From: Ruthenibacterium sp.
Lineage (GTDB): Bacteria > Bacillota > Clostridia > Oscillospirales > Ruminococcaceae
Length of the DNA: 64,000 bases
Assembly: GCA_020025235.1 (NCBI GenBank)
Contig: JAHHSL010000001.1
Coordinates: forward strand, 124,001 to 188,000
Direction: 5' to 3'
The position numbers and the translations under genes are program-made. Below, one piece after another: positions 45,868 through 53,911 of the stretch. Position 1 is the stretch's first letter. The number at the start of each line of letters is the position of its first letter. Under the pieces are notes generated by a model. That model was not told where the DNA came from and ran no database searches. It was given only the letters and a program-made list of their open reading frames with translations.

Positions 45868-46710
45868 TTACACCAGAAACGAACTTTGCGCATTGCGCAG
45901 CTTTGCTTCATATGCGCCCGCATAGCTGCCGTGCAGGAATTTCAAAAGCCCTTCCTCCCGCAGCCTTTGCCAGCAGATTTCCTCGCACCCCGGCAGGATC
46001 GGGAAAAACAGCGCACCCGCCTGCTGTGCAAGCTGTGCATCGCCCAGTGTATCACCGATCACCAGCATATGGCTCGGCAGATAGCCTTCACGGAAAAAGC
46101 CTGCAAGCGCATCGAATCGGTTTGTGCCCTGCACCGGTATCACGGCGTCCGCATACCCGGCCAGCCCGCTTTTTTCCCAGATTGCACGAACCCCGGCCGA
46201 TGTGCCTGCATCGACCGCTATGATATCCGATACACTGTGCGCGGCTGCAAGGCAGCTTTTTGCGGACGGGAACGGCGTATATTCTTTCGGCATGACATTC
46301 AGTCTGCGGTTTACATCGCGGCTCCACTCCAGTGCCCGCGCAAGCGATTCTCCCGCGCCGCGCTTCACACGCGCCGCAAGCGCACCGTGCGTCAGCTCGC
46401 TTCCGCTTTCCACCCATGCGCAGATTTCATCGATCCCCGGCACGGTGATCTGCATTTCCTGCGCCAGACGGCACACATGCACCAGCATGCGAAAGCGGTT
46501 TTCCCCCCGCATGCGGCTTTCCATAGAAGCCTGCATCCACAGATTTGTGACCGCAGAACGGTTTTCTTCCAGACCAAACGTTTCAATCAAGGCCGGGCAA
46601 AACGCCTGCTCCTGCTGAAGCCGCAATGTATCCAGCACCGTGCCGCCAATATCGACACACAGCAAAAATTCCCTCTTGCGCACAAACTGCTCACCGTTTG
46701 TCATCTGCAT
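45868..46710 (-). CDS. HAD-like protein with altered catalytic motifs
   Basis: The 280-residue protein has a HAD layout but unusual motifs. Motif I is CVDIGGTVLDT, keeping the nucleophile Asp20 but with Gly at the position of the general acid Asp. Motif II may be IAVDAGTSAGVRAIWEKSG, the Lys of motif III is not evident, and motif IV MLVIGDTLGDAQLAQQAGA is intact. It may bind phosphate esters without normal phosphatase activity, or form a divergent HAD subfamily. It is monocistronic, ending at a bidirectional terminator. Confidence 0.75.
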   Translation of the reverse strand: MQMTNGEQFVRKREFLLCVDIGGTVLDTLRLQQEQAFCPALIETFGLEENRSAVTNLWMQASMESRMRGENRFRMLVHVCRLAQEMQITVPGIDEICAWVESGSELTHGALAARVKRGAGESLARALEWSRDVNRRLNVMPKEYTPFPSAKSCLAAAHSVSDIIAVDAGTSAGVRAIWEKSGLAGYADAVIPVQGTNRFDALAGFFREGYLPSHMLVIGDTLGDAQLAQQAGALFFPILPGCEEICWQRLREEGLLKFLHGSYAGAYEAKLRNAQSSFLV

Positions 46711-46747
46711 TTCAACCGCTCCGTTTCCTGCAAATTCTTACAATATT

Positions 46748-46777
46748 ATAATACATGCACTTTACACAAAAAATCAA
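46748..46777 (-). promoter_or_regulatory. Candidate promoter of the HAD-like gene
   Basis: On the minus strand TTGATT (46777-46772), 18 bases, TATTAT (46753-46748), about 37 bases before the start. Confidence 0.4.
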
Positions 46778-46820
46778 GTCTTTCTGTGCATTTTTTGTGT
46801 AATTGACTTTTTTATTTTAC

Positions 46821-47537
46821 TCAGAAACGGATTTTGCTCAAAATTTTGCCGATTGCGTCCTGAATCACAAGATCTGCCCGCGCATCGGCCGGTGTGCTGC
46901 TTTTGTTGATCACCACCAGATTTTTCCCTTTAAAATAGCGCAGCAGCCCCGCCGCCGGATACACGTTCAGCGACGTCCCGCCCACGATCAGAAGATCCGC
47001 ACGCGCGATTTCGCGCACGGACTGCATCAGGACGTCTTCGTCCAGCGCTTCCTCGTACAATACAACGTCCGGCTTGATCACTGCGCCGCATTCCGTGCAG
47101 CGCGCAGCCCCGTCCGTACGCATCACTTCCTCAAGGGTATAGGCCTTTCCGCAGCCGGTGCAGTGGTTGCGGTGCACGCTGCCGTGCAGCTCCAGCACGT
47201 TTTTACTGCCCGCCGCCTGATGCAGCCCGTCAATGTTCTGCGTAATGACGGCTTTCAGCTTTCCCTTTTGTTCCAACTGCGCCAGCACCCGGTGCGCCGC
47301 ATTGGGCTTTGCATCCGGATACAGCATTTTTTCGCGGTAAAAGGCAAAAAATTCTTCCGTATGGTTCACAAAGAAATGATGCGAAAGGATCTCCTCCGGC
47401 GGATAGCGGTATTTCTGGTTGTACAGTCCATCCGTGCTGCGGAAATCCGGGATCCCGCTTTCACAGGAAACACCGGCACCGCCGAAAAATACGATATCCT
47501 TGCTTTTTTCAATCATCTGCTGCAGTTCGTTTTCCAT
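46821..47537 (-). CDS. cobB: NAD-dependent protein deacylase, Sir2 family
   Basis: The 238-residue sirtuin has the NAD site GAGVSCESGIPDFRS, catalytic TQNIDGLHQAAG and ELHGS (His), and two Cys pairs CTGC and CTEC for structural zinc. GGTSLNVYPAAGL and VVINKSS bind NAD. The start at 47537 is set by GGAGAG; an upstream ATG at 47597 is unlikely. It should remove acyl groups from lysines. No acetyl-CoA synthetase gene is adjacent. Confidence 0.95.
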   Translation of the reverse strand: MENELQQMIEKSKDIVFFGGAGVSCESGIPDFRSTDGLYNQKYRYPPEEILSHHFFVNHTEEFFAFYREKMLYPDAKPNAAHRVLAQLEQKGKLKAVITQNIDGLHQAAGSKNVLELHGSVHRNHCTGCGKAYTLEEVMRTDGAARCTECGAVIKPDVVLYEEALDEDVLMQSVREIARADLLIVGGTSLNVYPAAGLLRYFKGKNLVVINKSSTPADARADLVIQDAIGKILSKIRF

Positions 47538-47694
47538 TTTTCTCTCCTTTTTTGTGCAGCGCACAGCGGCTGTGTCAAAAATTTTCGATTTCTTCATATT
47601 TTCACGCAGAATTGTGGTAAAATAACTATAAACTCATTGTATCACAGTACGGTGCGCAGTTCCATTGCACACCGTCAATTCAAAGGATGATATT

Positions 47695-48540
47695 ATGCCT
47701 GTTTCCATTACCAATGCAATGGTCTTTTCCATTCTGCGCCCGCGTGACCCCGAAAGCCACAAGGGCAGTTACGGAAAGCTTCTTGCCGTATGCGGCTGTC
47801 CGGCCTATCGCGGCGCGGCTGCATTAAGCATACTCGGCGCTTTGCGCGCCGGTGCGGGCGTCGTCACACTGGCTGCGCCGGAAATCGTGATCCAGAGCAT
47901 CGCTTCGCGCATCCTGGAAGCACCTTTTCTGATCCTTCCGGATGACGATGCACTGTTTGCCGCCGCAGAAAACAGTTCTGCCTGCCTTGCAGGCTGCGGG
48001 CTCATGGCCGACAGCGCCACCGCGCGCATCACGGAACGGCTGCTTTGCACAGCGGGCGGCACGCTTATTCTGGACGCCGGTGCTCTTGGCAGCATTGCCG
48101 AACAGCCGGAAGTGCTCTGCACGGCAAAAAGCCCCCTTGTCATCACGCCGCATCCCGGCGAAATGGCGCGGCTTTTGCATACCGATGTGAAGCAGGTGCT
48201 GGCTGACCCTGCCAAAACAGCCCTTGCCGCAGCAAAGCAGTGGAATGCCGTCACCGTGCTGAAGGGCCACCGCACCCTCGTTGCTTCGCCCGACGGCAGA
48301 CTGTTCCGGAACACCACCGGAAACGCCGGTCTTGCACGCGGCGGCAGCGGTGACATTCTTGCCGGCATGATTGCAGGCTATGCCTCCGCGGGGCTTTCCG
48401 CGCTGGATGCCGCTTTGTGCGGGGTATACCTGCACGGGCTTGCAGCTGACCGCTGTGCCGCGCGGCTTTCCCAGCAGGGCATGCTGCCCGAGGACATCCT
48501 TTCGGATCTGTGCAGAGTTTATCTTGAAAACGGGCTGTGA
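47695..48540 (+). CDS. nnrD: ADP/ATP-dependent NAD(P)H-hydrate dehydratase
   Basis: The 281-residue ribokinase-like protein repairs damaged NAD(P)H hydrates. Signatures are HKGSYGKLLAVCGCPAYRGAAALSI.. at the start, TPHPGEMARLL in the middle, and NTTGNAGLARGGSGDILAGMIAG (nucleotide site and catalytic Asp) near 225. The epimerase half found in fused NnrD/NnrE proteins is absent. AAAGGATG precedes the start at 47695. Bax-inhibitor-1 follows after 38 bases. Confidence 0.95.
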   Translation: MPVSITNAMVFSILRPRDPESHKGSYGKLLAVCGCPAYRGAAALSILGALRAGAGVVTLAAPEIVIQSIASRILEAPFLILPDDDALFAAAENSSACLAGCGLMADSATARITERLLCTAGGTLILDAGALGSIAEQPEVLCTAKSPLVITPHPGEMARLLHTDVKQVLADPAKTALAAAKQWNAVTVLKGHRTLVASPDGRLFRNTTGNAGLARGGSGDILAGMIAGYASAGLSALDAALCGVYLHGLAADRCAARLSQQGMLPEDILSDLCRVYLENGL

Positions 48541-48578
48541 TCAGCACGTTCCATTATTTATGAAATGAGGTTCTATCT

Positions 48579-49319
48579 ATGACAAACCAACCGGGGCTTG
48601 ACCCCACCTTTTACGAATCCGACCGCCGCGCATACGACGGCGCCTTTCCCAGCGAACCGCTTGCCCTGTATACCGCAAAAACATTCGGCTGGATGTTCCT
48701 GGGGCTTCTGGTGACGTTTTCGGTTTCGATCCTGCTGATCGGCTCCGGTCTGATCTTCAACTTCCTGCGCATGGGTTATGCCGGCCTGTTCCTGCTGATG
48801 ATTGCCGAAGTGGGCGTTGTGATGTATCTTTCCACCCGCATCGACCGCATGAGCATCAACATGGCACGCGGTATGTTCTTTGCATACGCCGCACTCAACG
48901 GCTTCACGTTCTCTTCGATTTTCCTGGTATTCGACGTTTCGATCCTGCTGTTCGTATTCGGCCTGACAGCCCTTTACTTCGGCGTGCTTGCGCTGTACGG
49001 CTGGATCACCAAAAGCGACCTGTCCCGCCTTGCGCCCGTCCTGACGACCGGCCTTATCTTCCTTGCCGTGTGCTGGGTGATTTCCATGTTCCTGCCGATC
49101 GGTTCGTTTGACCGCGTGATCTGCCTTGGCGGCCTGCTGGTCTTTATGGGCCTGACGGCATACGATACACAGAAAATCAAGCACCTGCATGCAATGTATG
49201 AAAACGATTACGCCATGTCGCGCAAGGCTTCGATCTTTGCCGCGCTTCAGCTGTATCTGGACTTCATCAACATCTTCATGTATATCCTGCGCCTTGTGGG
49301 CCGCAGCAACCGCGATTGA
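48579..49319 (+). CDS. Bax inhibitor-1/YccA family membrane protein
   Basis: The 246-residue protein has seven membrane helices after a short cytoplasmic N-terminus. Typical features are KTFGWMFLGLLVTFSVSILL, FAYAALNGFTFSSIFLVF, YGWITKSDLSRLAPVL and the end DTQKIKHLHAMYE..ALQLYLDFINIFMYILRL. The family regulates membrane proteases or calcium leak. It is probably co-transcribed with nnrD and ends at a strong terminator. Confidence 0.95.
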   Translation: MTNQPGLDPTFYESDRRAYDGAFPSEPLALYTAKTFGWMFLGLLVTFSVSILLIGSGLIFNFLRMGYAGLFLLMIAEVGVVMYLSTRIDRMSINMARGMFFAYAALNGFTFSSIFLVFDVSILLFVFGLTALYFGVLALYGWITKSDLSRLAPVLTTGLIFLAVCWVISMFLPIGSFDRVICLGGLLVFMGLTAYDTQKIKHLHAMYENDYAMSRKASIFAALQLYLDFINIFMYILRLVGRSNRD

Positions 49320-49328
49320 TCGTTCAGC

Positions 49329-49365
49329 ACACCGGCGGAACCAAACGTTCCGCCGGTGTTTTTTT
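49329..49365 (+). terminator. Terminator after the Bax inhibitor-1 gene
   Basis: A perfect 13-base stem (49329-49341 with 49347-49359) with a five-base loop and a T run. Confidence 0.9.
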
Positions 49366-49374
49366 CCGAATTGC

Positions 49375-49403
49375 TTGACTTAGTCAGATAAATATGATAT
49401 ATT
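49375..49403 (+). promoter_or_regulatory. Promoter of the MarR-flavodoxin operon
   Basis: TTGACT (49375-49380), 17 bases, TATATT (49398-49403). It overlaps both copies of an 18-base direct repeat. Confidence 0.65.
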
Positions 49404-49420
49404 TGACTTAGTCAGATAAA
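49375..49420 (+). repeat. Two direct 18-base repeats, probable MarR operator
   Basis: TTGACTTAGTCAGATAAA occurs exactly at 49375-49392 and 49403-49420, a period of 28 bases. Each contains TGAC-TTA-GTCA, a short palindrome. One copy covers the -35 and the other starts at the -10 end, well placed for autorepression. Confidence 0.75.
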
Positions 49421-49425
49421 AGGAG

Positions 49426-49869
49426 GTGTTCCGCATAACTCTTGGATTTTCCGCATCTGTCCGTCTGCTGGAAAAGGATTTTTCCGAATTCTGCACAGCA
49501 CGGCTCAATCCGCTGGGACTTTCCGGCGGCCTGCTGTACTTTCTGCTTTATATCGGAAAGCACCCCGGCTGCACGCCCGGCGATCTTTCCGCTGCGCTTC
49601 GCGCCGACAGCGGACACGCCGCACGCTGCATTGCAAAGCTTGAACAGCTTTCCTATCTGGAGCGAAAGCGCAGCGAACAGGATAAGCGCGTGGCAGAGCT
49701 GTTTCTGACACAGGCAGGAAAAGATGCCTTTGCTGCGGCGCGCGGGCTTTTTGCCGAATGGGAGGGCACCGTCCTTGAACCGCTTTCCCCGGAGGAACGC
49801 CAGCTTCTGTGCTCGCTTTTGCAGCGGATCGTACCGAAGCTTTCCTTCGCCTGCACAAAGCCGCGCTGA
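49426..49869 (+). CDS. MarR family transcriptional regulator (BilQ-like position)
   Basis: The 147-residue protein has N-terminal helix SVRLLEKDFSEFCTARL, winged helix GDLSAALRADSGHAARCIAKLEQLSYLERKRSEQDKR (about 52-90) and a C-terminal dimerisation helix. The GTG at 49426 lies inside the only ribosome binding site (AGGAGGT, 49421-49427), so translation may instead begin at an ATA at 49435. The flavodoxin gene follows after 80 bases. Direct repeats over its promoter suggest autoregulation. Confidence 0.88.
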   Translation: MFRITLGFSASVRLLEKDFSEFCTARLNPLGLSGGLLYFLLYIGKHPGCTPGDLSAALRADSGHAARCIAKLEQLSYLERKRSEQDKRVAELFLTQAGKDAFAAARGLFAEWEGTVLEPLSPEERQLLCSLLQRIVPKLSFACTKPR

Positions 49870-49949
49870 ATGCAGCCGTTTTCTCTGATGCACCGCCCGT
49901 TTACCGCCGCACTGCGGCCTGTTTTGAAAAAAGAAAGAGGTTTTATAGT

Positions 49950-50456
49950 ATGAAATACGCAATCGTTGCAAGCAGCCTTACCGGGAACACCCGCGCCGTC
50001 GGACAGGCGATCGCCGAAGCGCTCGGTGATGATGTACTCTACTGCGGCAAGCCCGATGCTGCAGCACTGGAAGCAGACGTTATTTTCGCCGGCTTCTGGA
50101 CGGATAAGGGCAGCTGTGCCGATGACCTGACAGCGTTTCTGGCAAACTGCGCCGGACGCAAAATCGCACTGTTCGGCACAGCGGGCTTTGGCGGCGACCC
50201 CGCTTATTTTGAAACACTGCTCGGCAGCGTGCGCGCAAAGCTGCCGCAGGACGCCGAATACCTCGGCGGCTGGATGTGTCAGGGACGGATGCCCGCCGGT
50301 GTGCGCGCACGCTATGCCGCCGCACTGGAAAAAGACCCCGAAGACGCGCATATGAAAAGCATGCTCGAAAACTTTGACCGCGCACTCGCGCATCCCGATG
50401 ACACCGATTTTGCCGCAGCAAAGGCCTTTGCACGCAGCATCAAAGAAGCCCTGTAA
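49950..50456 (+). CDS. Flavodoxin family protein, BilS-like
   Basis: The 168-residue protein has the FMN phosphate loop SSLTGNTRAVG (about 8-18), then LEADVIFAGFWTDKGSCADDLTAFL, IALFGTAGFGGDPAYFETLL and GWMCQGRMPAGVRARY. These segments resemble the flavodoxin-like proteins called BilS, which accompany the bilirubin reductase BilR. No BilR-like reductase is in the window. AGAGG precedes the start at 49950. It is likely controlled by the MarR protein just upstream. Confidence 0.88.
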   Translation: MKYAIVASSLTGNTRAVGQAIAEALGDDVLYCGKPDAAALEADVIFAGFWTDKGSCADDLTAFLANCAGRKIALFGTAGFGGDPAYFETLLGSVRAKLPQDAEYLGGWMCQGRMPAGVRARYAAALEKDPEDAHMKSMLENFDRALAHPDDTDFAAAKAFARSIKEAL

Positions 50457-50472
50457 CACCCACAAACAGTAA

Positions 50473-50514
50473 AAAGCGGCGCTCCGAAGCCAAAAAGCCA
50501 CGGAGCGCCGCTTT
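50473..50514. terminator. Terminator between the flavodoxin and histidine kinase genes
   Basis: A perfect 14-base stem (50473-50486 with 50501-50514) with A- and T-rich ends lies between the two converging genes. Confidence 0.8.
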
Positions 50515-50517
50515 GTT

Positions 50518-52236
50518 TTATTCCTGCACCGGAAATTTTACGATAAAGGTGTTGCCTTTTTCCGACGCCGCCACAGAGACCGAAGCGCCGTAATTCGTCG
50601 CAATGTGCTTGACGATCGCAAGCCCAAGCCCTGTTCCGCCCGCCGCCTTGCTGCGTCCGCGGTCGATGCGGAAAAAGCGTTCAAAGATGCGTTCCAAGTA
50701 TTCCCGCGCGATCGGCTCGCCCGTGTTGAATACCGTCAGCACCGGAGCATTGTTCTGATTTTCCAGCCGCACGTCCACATAACCGCCGGGACGGTTGTAC
50801 TTGACGGCGTTGCTGATCAGATTGCCGGTAAGTTCCCGCATTTCCCTGTGCGAAGCGGAAATCACGCTCGGCTGCACCGAACAGTGAATGGCAACGTGGT
50901 TCATTTCTGCCAGCGGCCCTGCATCGGCACAGCATTCGTCCACCACGTCCGCAAGGTCGATCAGCTCGCGTTCAAACATGATGTCGCCGCTTTCCAGACG
51001 GCTGATCATGATGATATCGCTGATCAGGCTGCTCATGCGCACGGTTTCTTTCAGGATGCGCTTGGAAAGTTCCTCGTGCTTATTGCCGCCCAGCGGCATA
51101 TCGCTGCACAGAAGCTCCGCAAAGCCCTTGATCGAAGTGATCGGCGTTTTCAGCTCGTGCGAAGCGGATTCAAAAAATTCCTGCCGCATCTTTGCCGCGT
51201 TGCGCTGTGCCGTCACGTCCGTAATAATCAAAATCACACCGCCGTCGATCGCGCCGGTATCCTCCGGCAGCACGCGGCTGATGTTCACTTCCCCTTTTTT
51301 CTTATCGGGCAGCGGAAGGTCAACGGCGACATGTCCGCCTTTTTCCAGCACGGCAGCCACACCGTCCACGACCGGGACGCTGCGTGTTGCGTGCAGGATG
51401 TTCTTCCCCTGCACATTCTTTTTTTCCGCACGGAAGCAGCGGCAGGCCGCCTCGTTGATCAGCAGGATGTTCTGCTGCGTATCCAAAAGCACAAAGCCCT
51501 CGTTCATGTTGTCGAGAATGTAATTGATTTTTGTGCGTTCGCGCTCCAGACGGCGCATGTTGCGGGCAATCTCCTCCGACATCCCGTTGATATTGCCTGC
51601 CATGGTGCGCAGTTCTTCGTACGGATATTTCTGCGGGTCCAGCTTCACCCCGCCCTGCTGCACCGATTTCAGGCTTTTGGCAAAGCTTGCAACCGGCGCC
51701 AGCACGGTATCTGCCGTGCGGGAAGAAAGCGCTGCCGCAGCGGCAAACGCCACAAGCCCCGTGAACAGAAACGCCGGAAGCAGGCTGAGCAGCGCATGCC
51801 CGAAGCCCCGGCAGGGCGTTGCCGCACGGATGTAGCCGTAATCCGTCTTTGCCGCCGCATACATCATGCGCTGACCCGTCAGTTCGCTGCGGTGCACCAC
51901 GGCGGCCGTGCCGTTCTGCATGGCCTGCTGAAATTCCCTGCGTCCGGTATGGTTTTCCATAGCGTTGTGATCCCCTTCGGAATCAGCAAGCACGGTTCCA
52001 TCCGTCCCGATCAGCGTAATGCGCATCCCACCCGCAAGGGCGGAAAGCTTTTTGGCATTTTCATCCGTTGCAGGCTCTACATCTTTTGTTTCGGCCAGCA
52101 CCGTCACCATGCGGCACAGATGCTCTTTCATCTGCTGCAGCGAACGATGATCCACGATCAGCGCGGTGAGCAGCAGACAGCAGAGCAGGCCGGCACCAAG
52201 ACAGAACGCCGTGCTTTTTAAAATACTTTTTTTCAT
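50518..52236 (-). CDS. Sensor histidine kinase, PhoR-like
   Basis: The 572-residue membrane kinase has helix 1 (about 8-30), an extracytoplasmic region of about 120 residues, helix 2 (about 150-175), a HAMP linker, a PAS domain (INYILDNMNEGFVLLDTQQNILL), the phosphoacceptor SASHELKTPITSIKGF (His near 367), and an ATPase domain with NLISNAVKYNRPGG, FERFFRIDRGRS and GGTGLGLAIVKHI. It is five bases after the response regulator. The order HAMP-PAS-HisKA is that of PhoR, but no phosphate transport genes are near, so the signal is unknown. Confidence 0.95.
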   Translation of the reverse strand: MKKSILKSTAFCLGAGLLCCLLLTALIVDHRSLQQMKEHLCRMVTVLAETKDVEPATDENAKKLSALAGGMRITLIGTDGTVLADSEGDHNAMENHTGRREFQQAMQNGTAAVVHRSELTGQRMMYAAAKTDYGYIRAATPCRGFGHALLSLLPAFLFTGLVAFAAAAALSSRTADTVLAPVASFAKSLKSVQQGGVKLDPQKYPYEELRTMAGNINGMSEEIARNMRRLERERTKINYILDNMNEGFVLLDTQQNILLINEAACRCFRAEKKNVQGKNILHATRSVPVVDGVAAVLEKGGHVAVDLPLPDKKKGEVNISRVLPEDTGAIDGGVILIITDVTAQRNAAKMRQEFFESASHELKTPITSIKGFAELLCSDMPLGGNKHEELSKRILKETVRMSSLISDIIMISRLESGDIMFERELIDLADVVDECCADAGPLAEMNHVAIHCSVQPSVISASHREMRELTGNLISNAVKYNRPGGYVDVRLENQNNAPVLTVFNTGEPIAREYLERIFERFFRIDRGRSKAAGGTGLGLAIVKHIATNYGASVSVAASEKGNTFIVKFPVQE

Positions 52237-52241
52237 GCGGC

Positions 52242-52958
52242 TTACCCTTCCCTGTCCACACTGCCAAGGAAGCGGTAGCCCACGCCGCGCACGGTTTTGA
52301 TAAAGCGCGGGGCAGAGCTTTCGTCGCCCAGTTTGTGGCGCAGCGTACCGATGTGCATGTCCAGTGTGCGGGTCTCGCCAATGAAATCATATCCCCAGAC
52401 GCTCTGCAGCAGCGCTTCGCGGCTGAGTGCATCCGGCGCGTTCTCCATAAGCTCACGCAGCAGTTCAAATTCCTTGTTTGTCAATTCCAGCGGCTGGCCG
52501 TCCAGCGCCGCTTCGTGCGCCGAAAGGTTGATCGTCAGCGCACCGCTGCGCAGCACCGTATTCTTTTTTGCCGATGCCGCGCCGTATCTGCGCAGAATGG
52601 CCCGCACACGGGCACACAGCTCCAGTACACTGAACGGCTTTGTCATGTAATCATCTGCGCCTGCATCCAGACCGATGACCTTGTCCGCCTCCGAATCCTT
52701 CGCCGTCAGCATCATCACCGGAACCGCAGCAAGCTGCGCGTTATCGCGCATTTTTTTCAATGCCGTGATGCCATCCATACCTTCCAGCATGATGTCCAGC
52801 ACCACTGCATCCGGGACCGTATTTTTCATTTCATCCAGCGCATCCTGTGCATTGTCAAACGCACGCACCTCATACCCCGAAGAATGAAGCGCCACTTCCA
52901 GCAGCATACGAATGCTCTCATCATCCTCTACTACAAAAATACACGGCATCTGCGGCAT
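52242..52958 (-). CDS. Response regulator, OmpR/PhoB family
   Basis: The 238-residue regulator has a receiver domain with acidic pair EDD, phosphoacceptor Asp in VVLDIMLEGMDG (about 55), Thr/Lys switch residues in MLTAKD and TKPFSVLEL, and a C-terminal winged helix with LTNKEFELLRELM and TRTLDMHIGTLRHKLGD..VRGVGYRF. GGGAGGAA precedes the start. It pairs with the following kinase. Confidence 0.97.
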   Translation of the reverse strand: MPQMPCIFVVEDDESIRMLLEVALHSSGYEVRAFDNAQDALDEMKNTVPDAVVLDIMLEGMDGITALKKMRDNAQLAAVPVMMLTAKDSEADKVIGLDAGADDYMTKPFSVLELCARVRAILRRYGAASAKKNTVLRSGALTINLSAHEAALDGQPLELTNKEFELLRELMENAPDALSREALLQSVWGYDFIGETRTLDMHIGTLRHKLGDESSAPRFIKTVRGVGYRFLGSVDREG

Positions 52959-53002
52959 GGATGTTCCTCCCTTTTTCTGCTTTCTTTTACATGTTCCTTT
53001 TT

Positions 53003-53031
53003 ATTATAAGATATTTCCCCTTCAAGTTCAA
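53003..53031 (-). promoter_or_regulatory. Promoter of the two-component operon
   Basis: On the minus strand TTGAAC (53031-53026), 17 bases, perfect TATAAT (53008-53003). No PhoB-type direct repeats were noticed. Confidence 0.75.
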
Positions 53032-53052
53032 TGGCACAGCTTTTTTTCACGC

Positions 53053-53087
53053 AAAAAGGCGGCAGAACTCACTTTTCCGCCGCCTTT
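53053..53087 (-). terminator. Terminator after tcdA
   Basis: A nine-base stem (53055-53063 with 53079-53087) followed on the minus strand by TTTTTG, 22 bases after the tcdA stop. Confidence 0.8.
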
Positions 53088-53109
53088 GCCATGCTGTTTT
53101 TCCGATTGT

Positions 53110-53826
53110 TCAGTCTTGGATCCCCGCGATCATCTTCACTGCTTCCCCCGCAAGGATCATCCCCGCAACGCCGGGCACCCAGCTGACACTGCCCGGTGCA
53201 AAACGCCCGGCAGTGCCCTTTTGTTCCCCTTCCGCCTTCTGCGCAAGCGCAGGCGCCGTGCTGCACACCACGCGCAGATGCTCTACCCCGCGTTTGCGCA
53301 GTTCGCGGCGCAGAACGCGCGCAAGCGGATCTCCCTGCGTTTTGTACAGATCCGTCACCACGAACTTGGTTGCATCCAAACGGTTCCCGCACCCCATGGC
53401 GCTGATGATCGGCACTCCGGCGCGGCCGGCACGCACGATCAGTTCGATTTTGGCGCTGACGGTATCGATCGCGTCGATGATGCAGTCATATCCGCTCAAA
53501 TCGTACTGATCCGCATCCTCGACCGTATAGAAAACCGGCATGCACGTCACCTGTGCCGAAGGGTTGATATCAAGGATCTGCCGTTTCATCACGTCCACCT
53601 TGCGCTGCCCCAGTGTCGAATGGGACGCCGCGATCTGGCGGTTGATGTTCGACACCGAAACCGTGTCGTGATCGAACAGCGTCAGGCTGCCCACACCCGC
53701 GCGTGCAAGCGTCTGCACCGCGTGCCCGCCGACGCCGCCGACGCCGAATACTGCCACATGGGCGGCGTGCAGCCGCTGCATGGCGTCCTGCCCAAGCAAA
53801 AGTTCACTGCGCTTAAATTCTTCCAT
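53110..53826 (-). CDS. tcdA: tRNA threonylcarbamoyladenosine dehydratase
   Basis: The 238-residue E1-like enzyme has VAVFGVGGVGGHAVQTLARAG (ATP loop), FDHDTVSVSNINRQ (Asp and Arg of the adenylation site), YDCIIDAIDTVSAK and a final WVPGVAGMILAGEAVKMI. TcdA converts t6A37 of tRNA to its cyclic form, downstream of TsaD, also in this window. AAGGAG precedes the start. A separate promoter overlaps the end of the upstream dedA gene. Confidence 0.95.
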   Translation of the reverse strand: MEEFKRSELLLGQDAMQRLHAAHVAVFGVGGVGGHAVQTLARAGVGSLTLFDHDTVSVSNINRQIAASHSTLGQRKVDVMKRQILDINPSAQVTCMPVFYTVEDADQYDLSGYDCIIDAIDTVSAKIELIVRAGRAGVPIISAMGCGNRLDATKFVVTDLYKTQGDPLARVLRRELRKRGVEHLRVVCSTAPALAQKAEGEQKGTAGRFAPGSVSWVPGVAGMILAGEAVKMIAGIQD

Positions 53827-53881
53827 TTTTTCTCCTTATGATATGGGGCATCTTTGTGCCGCCTGCATTTTTCAACAATTC

Positions 53882-53911
53882 AGTATAGCCCGAAACCGGA
53901 CAGAAAGTCAA
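53882..53911 (-). promoter_or_regulatory. Promoter of tcdA
   Basis: On the minus strand TTGACT (53911-53906), 18 bases, TATACT (53887-53882). The -35 overlaps the dedA stop codon. Confidence 0.65.
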
